From assembly GCA_027485005.1 (NCBI GenBank), contig JAIXRX010000165.1, forward strand, positions 1 through 26,271: a stretch of 26,271 bases of DNA, written 5' to 3'. The DNA is from Alphaproteobacteria bacterium. Lineage in GTDB: Bacteria; Pseudomonadota; Alphaproteobacteria; Rickettsiales; JAIXRX01. Positions 21,980 to 26,271 of the stretch are shown in pieces. The notes beneath the pieces were generated by a model that saw nothing but the letters and a program-made list of their open reading frames with translations, had not been told where the DNA came from and made no database searches. The position numbers were made by a program, and so were the translations under genes. Positions within the stretch are counted from its first letter, which is position 1. Each line of letters starts with the position of its first letter.

Positions 21980-22307
21980 CGGAGACCTCCTGTAGTTTTA
22001 ACATTTCTTCTTTTACGTGTTGGGCAATGCCAATGCCGCCCGCTTGCACCATGAGTTTGCTATATTCTTGCACCATCAACGAGCGATAGGTTTCATCAGC
22101 AAAACCACCACCAGAGAGGGAATCCGTTGGGGCAGTTGCAAAAGCGTGCTCCAACATTTCACCCAAGAATACGGCCTCAAAATCATTGGCAACGGCATTG
22201 AGTTTTGCGTCATTTTCTTCGGCACTGCCAGTGGCTGCACGTTGACGAAGCACCTTACCGTCTTTGCCAGTGTTAATGGCTTGCTTGCCGAGTTGAGAAA
22301 TCCACAT
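21939..22307 (-). CDS. flgJ: rod-binding protein, FlgJ N-terminal type
   Basis: Scaffold or cap for flagellar rod assembly in the periplasm. About 122 residues, containing only the rod-binding domain: LNAVANDFEAVFLGEMLEHA, SLSGGGFADETYRSLMVQEY, GGIGIAQHVKEEMLK. The C-terminal muramidase domain of enterobacterial FlgJ is absent, as usual in alphaproteobacteria, so another enzyme must open the wall. ATG at 22307 has GAGG at good spacing; ATG at 22322 is also possible but lacks a site. It follows flgI directly. Confidence 0.88.
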   Translation of the reverse strand: MWISQLGKQAINTGKDGKVLRQRAATGSAEENDAKLNAVANDFEAVFLGEMLEHAFATAPTDSLSGGGFADETYRSLMVQEYSKLMVQAGGIGIAQHVKEEMLKLQEVSDAGVRNTRLHAVR

Positions 22308-22327
22308 ATTATCCTCGCTCATAGGGT

Positions 22328-23488
22328 TTACCGTGTTTCAATGTCGGCTTGCAAAGCGCCAGCAGCTTTGACGGTGTGTAAAATGGTAATTAGATCACGC
22401 GGGCCAACGCCAAGTGCATTGAGGCCAGCCACCATATCTTTGAGGGTGGCGCCCGTTTCCAGCACGGTCATTTTAGCGTTGCTGTCTTCGCTCACCGAGA
22501 TATTGCTGCGGGGAACCACCGTGGTTTGTGCGCCTTCTGGCGCAAATGGGCCTGGTTGTGACACTTGCGGAGTTTCATCCACTCGTACCACCAGATTACC
22601 TTGGGCCACGGCAACGCGGTCAATGCGAACATTCTCGCCCATCACAATGGTACCCGATGCTTCATCAATCACAATTTTGGCGGCTTGGTCGGTTTCTACG
22701 GGAATTTTCTCAATATCAGCCAGCAAATAGGCCACGCTGTTGCGGTAGTTTTCAGGCACGGTAATTTGCACGGTGCCGGGGTCTAGCACTGTTGAGGTTG
22801 AAGGACCGATCCGAGCATTGATAGCGTCTGACACATTGCGTGCCGTAGAAAGGTCTGGATTGCGCAGGGCAACCTTCACACTGCCAAGATCATTCAATGC
22901 AAAGGCAATTTCTTTCTCGATGACGCCGCCATTCGCAATCGCCCCATTCGTTGGAACACCTTTCGTGATGCTTGATCCAGACGCGCCTGATGCCTCAAAA
23001 CCACCAATCGCTATGGCCCCTTGCGCTACGGCATAAACTTCACCGTCTGCCGCATAGAGTGGGGTGGCAATGAGCGTGCCACCTTGCAAACTTTTAGCGT
23101 CGCCCATGGCGCTCAGTGATACGTCGATGCGGCTACCAGCGCGTGAAAAAGGAGGCATAGTGGCAGTTACGGTGACAGCTGCCACGTTTTTGCTTTTTAA
23201 TGAAACACCGCGGGTATTCACGCCTTGGCGCTCCAAAAACGCGACCATGCTTTGTTCAGTGAAGGCGTTGTTTTGTAATTTATCGCCTGTGCCGTTCAAG
23301 CCAACGACCAAACCATAACCGATCAGCATGTTTTCGCGCACACCTTCAAACGCCACAATATCTTTCAGGCGCACGACCGAGTTGGCGGCAGAAATGGCGG
23401 GTACAAAAAAGCAAGCGGCCAACAAAATAATGGTGACGCTGCATTGCTTAAACTTAGAAAGAGAAAACGCTCCCATATTTTTTTCCAT
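22328..23488 (-). CDS. flgI: flagellar P-ring protein
   Basis: Forms the periplasmic P-ring bushing around the rod at the peptidoglycan layer. The 386 residues begin with a Sec signal peptide (SVTIILLAACFFVPAISA, cleavage after ISA). The mature part shows family blocks VRLKDIVAFEGVRENMLIGYGLVVGLNGTGDKL, FTEQSMVAFLERQGVN, KNVAAVTVTATMPPFSRAGSRIDVSLSAMGDA and TGATLKDMVAGLNALGVGPRDLITIL. An ATG at 23476 has a weak GGA site and would give a longer leader, so either start is possible. First gene of the flagellar operon, preceded by a sigma-54 promoter. flgH and flgA are not adjacent. Confidence 0.95.
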   Translation of the reverse strand: MEKNMGAFSLSKFKQCSVTIILLAACFFVPAISAANSVVRLKDIVAFEGVRENMLIGYGLVVGLNGTGDKLQNNAFTEQSMVAFLERQGVNTRGVSLKSKNVAAVTVTATMPPFSRAGSRIDVSLSAMGDAKSLQGGTLIATPLYAADGEVYAVAQGAIAIGGFEASGASGSSITKGVPTNGAIANGGVIEKEIAFALNDLGSVKVALRNPDLSTARNVSDAINARIGPSTSTVLDPGTVQITVPENYRNSVAYLLADIEKIPVETDQAAKIVIDEASGTIVMGENVRIDRVAVAQGNLVVRVDETPQVSQPGPFAPEGAQTTVVPRSNISVSEDSNAKMTVLETGATLKDMVAGLNALGVGPRDLITILHTVKAAGALQADIETR

Positions 23489-23515
23489 TTTTTATGTTGT
23501 CTTGCGCTTTTAATA

Positions 23516-23532
23516 TGCGAAAGGCGTGCCAA
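23516..23532 (-). promoter_or_regulatory. sigma-54 (RpoN) promoter of the flgI operon
   Basis: The minus strand reads TTGGCACGCCTTTCGCA, which differs from the consensus YTGGCACGRNNNTTGCW at two positions only. GG and GC have the required spacing. Predicted transcription start is near 23505, 17 bases before the flgI ATG at 23488 or 29 before that at 23476. Confidence 0.8.
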
Positions 23533-23592
23533 TATTTTTTCTATAAAATACAGATGGTTGTTTTGGGGTGTGAACAGCGAAGCACAAATGGT

Positions 23593-23609
23593 GCGGCAAA
23601 AATTGCCGC
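23593..23609. promoter_or_regulatory. candidate activator site (dyad) shared by flgI and fliX
   Basis: Perfect 7-bp inverted repeat GCGGCAA-AAA-TTGCCGC. It lies about 90-105 bases upstream of the predicted flgI start, where sigma-54 activators bind, and one base before the fliX -10. In Caulobacter the activator FlbD works from GC-rich sites in such positions; identity of the binder here is inferred. Confidence 0.5.
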
Positions 23610-23610
23610 C

Positions 23611-23616
23611 TATAAT
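23611..23616 (+). promoter_or_regulatory. -10 element of the fliX promoter
   Basis: Perfect TATAAT about 67 bases before the fliX ATG. No -35-like hexamer is found at 16-18 bases upstream; the dyad occupies the spacer, suggesting regulator-dependent or regulator-repressed initiation. Confidence 0.4.
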
Positions 23617-23682
23617 CTTCCTAGACAATGCATTAGAATGACAGCCATTGAAAAAACTTATCGAGTCCGATAGACCAATCCC

Positions 23683-24126
23683 ATGAAAATCACAGAAACA
23701 GGCACTTACCGACCCACTGGTAAAATTAAAAAAACCGTTCAGACATCGGACGGAGTGAATTTTGCCGAATTAATGACCGATGGCATGAGTGCGGCGGAAG
23801 CAAGCGCTTCGGCTGCTGATGTTGCGAGTTTGTCAGGGATTAATCCGCTGCTTTCACTGCAGGAGATTTCTGACGAAGAGAGCCAGAAACGACAAGCCTT
23901 GCACCACGGCCATAAGCAATTGCAAATGCTGGAGCGGCTGCGTGATGCGATTTTGCTGGGGCGTGTGCCACCTCATGTCTTACGTGATCTGGAGCGATCG
24001 ATTGCTGAGCAACGCCACCGTAACTTTGATCCGCGCCTTGGAGATATTCTGGATGAGATTGATTTGCGGGTGGCCGTGGAGCTGGCAAAACTGGAAATGG
24101 CCGAGCGTAGCAGCCTGCGCAGCTGA
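23683..24126 (+). CDS. fliX: flagellar assembly regulator FliX
   Basis: In Caulobacter, FliX senses completion of early flagellar assembly and controls the sigma-54 activator FlbD. The 147 residues match the family: an N-terminal MKITETGTYRPTGKIKKT, a variable middle, then LHHGHKQLQMLERLRDAILLG, VPPHVLRDLERSI and the C-terminal LGDILDEIDLRVAVELAKLE. Divergent from flgI, the same arrangement as in Caulobacter. No clear ribosome site precedes the ATG, so translation may be weak. No membrane segment. Confidence 0.92.
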   Translation: MKITETGTYRPTGKIKKTVQTSDGVNFAELMTDGMSAAEASASAADVASLSGINPLLSLQEISDEESQKRQALHHGHKQLQMLERLRDAILLGRVPPHVLRDLERSIAEQRHRNFDPRLGDILDEIDLRVAVELAKLEMAERSSLRS

Positions 24127-24127
24127 T

Positions 24128-24136
24128 TTATCCACA
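24128..24136 (+). promoter_or_regulatory. perfect DnaA box between fliX and dksA
   Basis: TTATCCACA, the consensus DnaA 9-mer, two bases after the fliX stop codon. It is single, with no AT-rich unwinding region or other boxes nearby, so it is not an origin. A role in dksA or fliX control is possible, as is chance. Confidence 0.3.
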
Positions 24137-24185
24137 GGTGAAGGTGCTGTTTTAGAAAGAATATGCATATAGGTGCGGTAAATCA

Positions 24186-24214
24186 TTGCAGCTTGCGTGT
24201 GTACAGATTATAAA
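24186..24214 (+). promoter_or_regulatory. predicted promoter of dksA
   Basis: -35-like TTGCAG (24186-24191), 17-base spacer, -10 TATAAA (24209-24214). The leader to the dksA ATG is about 33 bases and carries AGGAG. The -35 is weak (TTG only). Confidence 0.4.
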
Positions 24215-24253
24215 CGCGTGTCATTTTCCTTATAAAATCAGGAGATAAAATAA

Positions 24254-24679
24254 ATGCCTACTGCATTGCCTAAAGGGTATGTTCCGTCAGAAGACGAGAA
24301 ATACATGAATCCAAAACAGATGGAATATTTTCGTCAGAAGCTGGTGGCATGGCGCCAAGAGTTGCTAGATGAGTCCCGTGAGACCATGGATCACCTGAAA
24401 GAAGAAAACTGGCACGAAGCAGATATTGCTGACCGTGCGACGTTGGAAACCGACGCAGGCGTGGAATTGCGCACCCGCAATCGTTACTTGAAATTGATTT
24501 CTAAAATCGATGCGGCACTCAGACGAATTGAAGAAGGTGAATATGGTTATTGCGAACAAACCGGTGATCCAATTGGATTAAAACGTTTGGAAGCACGACC
24601 AGTGGCTACTTTGACCATTGAGGCCCAAGAACGCCATGAGCGCATGGAAAAACAATATATTGATGAAGATGATGAATAG
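24254..24679 (+). CDS. dksA: RNA polymerase-binding transcription factor DksA
   Basis: Binds the RNA polymerase secondary channel and, with ppGpp, adjusts rRNA and stress transcription. The 141 residues have the coiled-coil (about 20-95, with the DIADRATLETD tip carrying the functional Asp/Ala residues) and the globular C-terminal part EEGEYGYCEQTGDPIGLKRL followed by EARPVATLTIEAQERHE. Only one cysteine remains of the four-Cys zinc site, as is common in alphaproteobacterial DksA, so metal binding is unlikely. A strong terminator follows. Placement beside fliX/flgI is seen in other alphaproteobacteria (from memory). Confidence 0.95.
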   Translation: MPTALPKGYVPSEDEKYMNPKQMEYFRQKLVAWRQELLDESRETMDHLKEENWHEADIADRATLETDAGVELRTRNRYLKLISKIDAALRRIEEGEYGYCEQTGDPIGLKRLEARPVATLTIEAQERHERMEKQYIDEDDE

Positions 24680-24709
24680 TCTTTACGTAATTGTTTGAAG
24701 TATATTAAG

Positions 24710-24751
24710 GCGCCTCCATTTTATCTTTGCCAAAAATGGGGGCGCTTTTTT
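24710..24751 (+). terminator. intrinsic terminator of dksA
   Basis: A 13-bp stem (GCGCCTCCATTTT with AAAATGGGGGCGC, one T-G pair, ten-base loop) is followed directly by six T residues. It separates dksA from pdxH. Confidence 0.92.
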
Positions 24752-24771
24752 AACCCGCCCGAGAGAGAATC

Positions 24772-25353
24772 ATGACCGACCCTATTTTGCGTTTTAATGA
24801 ATGGTGGCAAGAAGTAAAAAATACCCCTGCTATTATTGAGCCCACCGCCATGGCGTTAGCAACCGCCACCCCTTCGGCCGCTCCTTCCGTTCGTATTGTG
24901 CTGCTGAAAGATTGTGATGCAAAGGGCTTCACCTTTTTTACTAATGCTGAAAGCCGCAAAGGGGATGAGCTGAAAGCCAACCCACAGGCGGCTTTGTGTT
25001 TTTATTGGATGCCATTGAAGCGCCAGGTGCGCGTGGAAGGCCGCATTGAGAAAGTTTCGGACGAAGAGTCCGATGCTTATTACTCCACCCGTGCACGTGG
25101 GAGCCAGATTGGCGCATGGGCCTCCATTCAGTCACGCCCATTGGATGCTCGCGAAACTTTTGAAAAACGGATTGCTGAATTTACCGAGAAGTTTGAAGGC
25201 CAGATAGTGCCGCGTCCTGCGCATTGGCATGGCTGGCGCTTGGTGCCAACGGTGATTGAGTTCTGGACAGAACGCCCATTTCGTTTGCATGATCGCGAGA
25301 TTTATACCCGCAATGCCCAGAATGACTGGGATATTTCGCGCCTTTATCCTTAG
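24772..25353 (+). CDS. pdxH: pyridoxamine 5'-phosphate oxidase
   Basis: FMN-dependent oxidation of pyridoxine or pyridoxamine 5'-phosphate to pyridoxal 5'-phosphate. The 193 residues show the FMN/PLP-site blocks VRIVLLKDCDAKGFTFFTN, SRKGDELKANPQAALCFYW, RQVRVEGRIEKV, YYSTRARGSQIGAWAS and the C-terminal FWTERPFRLHDREIYTR followed by WDISRLYP, which ends with the family's conserved Pro. GAGAGA precedes the ATG. Its stop codon overlaps the stop of the convergent TRIC gene. Confidence 0.95.
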   Translation: MTDPILRFNEWWQEVKNTPAIIEPTAMALATATPSAAPSVRIVLLKDCDAKGFTFFTNAESRKGDELKANPQAALCFYWMPLKRQVRVEGRIEKVSDEESDAYYSTRARGSQIGAWASIQSRPLDARETFEKRIAEFTEKFEGQIVPRPAHWHGWRLVPTVIEFWTERPFRLHDREIYTRNAQNDWDISRLYP

Positions 25354-25967
25354 GTTTTGATGCGCGGTAAGCGCCAGCCTTTGAGGTAGGCGACGAGGCG
25401 CAAGCCAAGGGCTACCACAAATAAAATCGTGAGATTGGTGTTGCTGTCGAGACCGAGATGGTGCAGCGCAAAAATGCCTGCGCCCAGTAGAATCGCAATG
25501 CTGCCATAAAAATCACTGCTCAGCACCGCAGGCACTTCATTTACCATTAAATCACGAATGATACCGCCGCCACTGGCCGTGATGAACGCAAGCACCATCA
25601 CACCAAAAATATTGAGGTTGGCTTCTAGCCCCACCATCGCCCCAGTCACGCTGAAGGCCGCCAACCCCAGCGCGTCACACGCCACAAACAGGCGATTTTT
25701 CTCTAAATGCGCATGGCGTTGCAGCTTGATGAGAAAGGCGAAGATAAACACGCCCAGCACCAGATAAAACCCTGACATGTCCATGAGCAGGCGCGGGGTT
25801 TGCCCGACAAGCACATCGCGCACCACGCCGCCACCATTGGCGGTTAGCATCGAGACAATAAAAATACCCATCACGTCGAGGTCTTTACGCACGCCCACCA
25901 GAAAACCACTGATGGCAAAAGCAATGCCACCCACCCATGAAGCGATTGTAAAAATATCAAACACCAT
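25350..25967 (-). CDS. TRIC-family cation channel (YicG/YadS-like)
   Basis: 205-residue integral membrane protein with about seven transmembrane segments made of two repeated halves. Each half carries the glycine-rich kinked motif of the family: TANGGGVVRDVLVGQTP and TASGGGIIRDLMVNEVP. Bacterial relatives of trimeric intracellular cation channels conduct K+ or Na+; some annotations link them to glycine. Length is normal for the family. Its ATG is one base after the stop of the upstream SGNH hydrolase, so the two are co-transcribed. The physiological substrate is not deducible here. Confidence 0.9.
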   Translation of the reverse strand: MVFDIFTIASWVGGIAFAISGFLVGVRKDLDVMGIFIVSMLTANGGGVVRDVLVGQTPRLLMDMSGFYLVLGVFIFAFLIKLQRHAHLEKNRLFVACDALGLAAFSVTGAMVGLEANLNIFGVMVLAFITASGGGIIRDLMVNEVPAVLSSDFYGSIAILLGAGIFALHHLGLDSNTNLTILFVVALGLRLVAYLKGWRLPRIKT

Positions 25968-25968
25968 C

Positions 25969-26271
25969 TTAGTCCAAGACCTTCTTGATAAGAAATTTCC
26001 CGAGTTTTTCTGCTATCACTTCTGCGCCCTTGGCGTTGGGATGAATCGCGTCCGGCTGCATGAGGGCAGGGTCTCCAAACGTGCTTTCGAGCAAAAAGGG
26101 CGCTAATGGCACGTTATATTGCTCTGCAAGTTCGGGGTAAATGGCTTCAAATTGCCGTTGGTAGATGAGGCCAAAATTAAAAGGCGAACGCACCGCCGAA
26201 AGCACGGTGGTCATATGGGGATATTTTTGCATGGTTTTAAGCATGTTTTCCACATTCTTGCGCGTGATGTC
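25969..26271 (-). CDS. SGNH-family arylesterase/thioesterase (TesA-like), C-terminal part
   Basis: The ORF is open to the window end, so only the last ~100 residues are seen; the GDS nucleophile block lies outside. Visible parts match TesA/arylesterase: DITRKNVENMLKTM, VRSPFNFGLIYQRQFEAIYPELAEQY, VPLAPFLLE and the block V motif DAIHPNAKGAEVIAE with the catalytic Asp and His. Such enzymes hydrolyse acyl esters or thioesters in the periplasm; a signal peptide would be expected in the missing part. A GTG at 26253 is not needed as a start because the frame and homology continue upstream. Confidence 0.85.
   Translation of the reverse strand, partial: DITRKNVENMLKTMQKYPHMTTVLSAVRSPFNFGLIYQRQFEAIYPELAEQYNVPLAPFLLESTFGDPALMQPDAIHPNAKGAEVIAEKLGKFLIKKVLD

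Noticed and set aside
24128..24136. Replication origin near the DnaA box
   Set aside because: Only one box, no AT-rich unwinding region and no dnaA, parAB, gidA or hemE neighbours.

Overview
The window looks like part of an alphaproteobacterial chromosome. The order Alphaproteobacteria is supported by ChpT (the phosphotransferase of the CtrA phosphorelay), FliX divergent from flgI as in Caulobacter, a DksA with a single cysteine, and the xerD / aroK-aroB-CNNM arrangement. Base composition is moderate (spot counts: 28 of 60 G+C at 6481-6540 in cheA, 35 of 60 at 13861-13920 in aroB). No insertion sequence, integrase remnant, CRISPR array or rRNA was seen. No intergenic gap exceeds 300 bases. 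The genus cannot be named from this sequence.

Layout. 1-830: 5' part of a FadD-type acyl-CoA ligase, minus strand, cut by the window edge. 954-1319: a membrane-anchored Ala/Asp heptad-repeat protein, then a small membrane protein (1495-1668), each with its own terminator. 1863-3278: a c-di-GMP phosphodiesterase with a degenerate GGDEF domain, then a 36-aa ORF and tRNA-Thr(TGT). 3589-4358: a protease-dead S24-type repressor with a 39-aa ORF behind it. 4502-10931: chpT followed by cheA-cheW-cheY-cheB-cheR. 10982-11617: a lipoprotein. 11633-11708: tRNA-Thr(CGT), minus strand. 11766-14911: a minus-strand operon aroK-aroB-CNNM/CorC-small protein. 14976-16041: a small membrane ORF and xerD. 16038-23488: a long minus-strand flagellar operon flgI-flgJ-flgN-flgK-flgL-fliW-fliB. 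23683-24126: fliX, divergent from flgI. 24254-25353: dksA and pdxH. 25350-26271: a TRIC-type channel behind a TesA-type SGNH hydrolase cut by the window end.

The dominant theme is motility and the signalling that controls it. The chemotaxis operon holds the full excitation and adaptation core (CheA, W, Y, B, R) but no receptor. Its CheA is a hybrid with two CheW-like domains, a C-terminal receiver and a duplicated short motif in the linker. ChpT just upstream suggests coupling to the CtrA cell-cycle/motility relay. The flagellar operon supplies the P-ring, rod-binding protein, hook-filament junction proteins with their chaperone, the flagellin assembly factor FliW and the flagellin methylase FliB. 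It starts from a well-formed sigma-54 promoter. A GC-rich dyad about 90-105 bases upstream of the predicted start point sits against the -10 element of divergent fliX, a layout suited to an FlbD-type activator acting on both genes.

The most unusual items are the regulatory island between flgI and fliX, the CheA linker repeats, the enlarged FlgK (908 aa) with a phage-tail-like insert, the S24 repressor lacking both catalytic residues with palindromes over its own promoter, and the low-complexity heptad protein whose DNA is open in several frames. None of these alone proves a new system.
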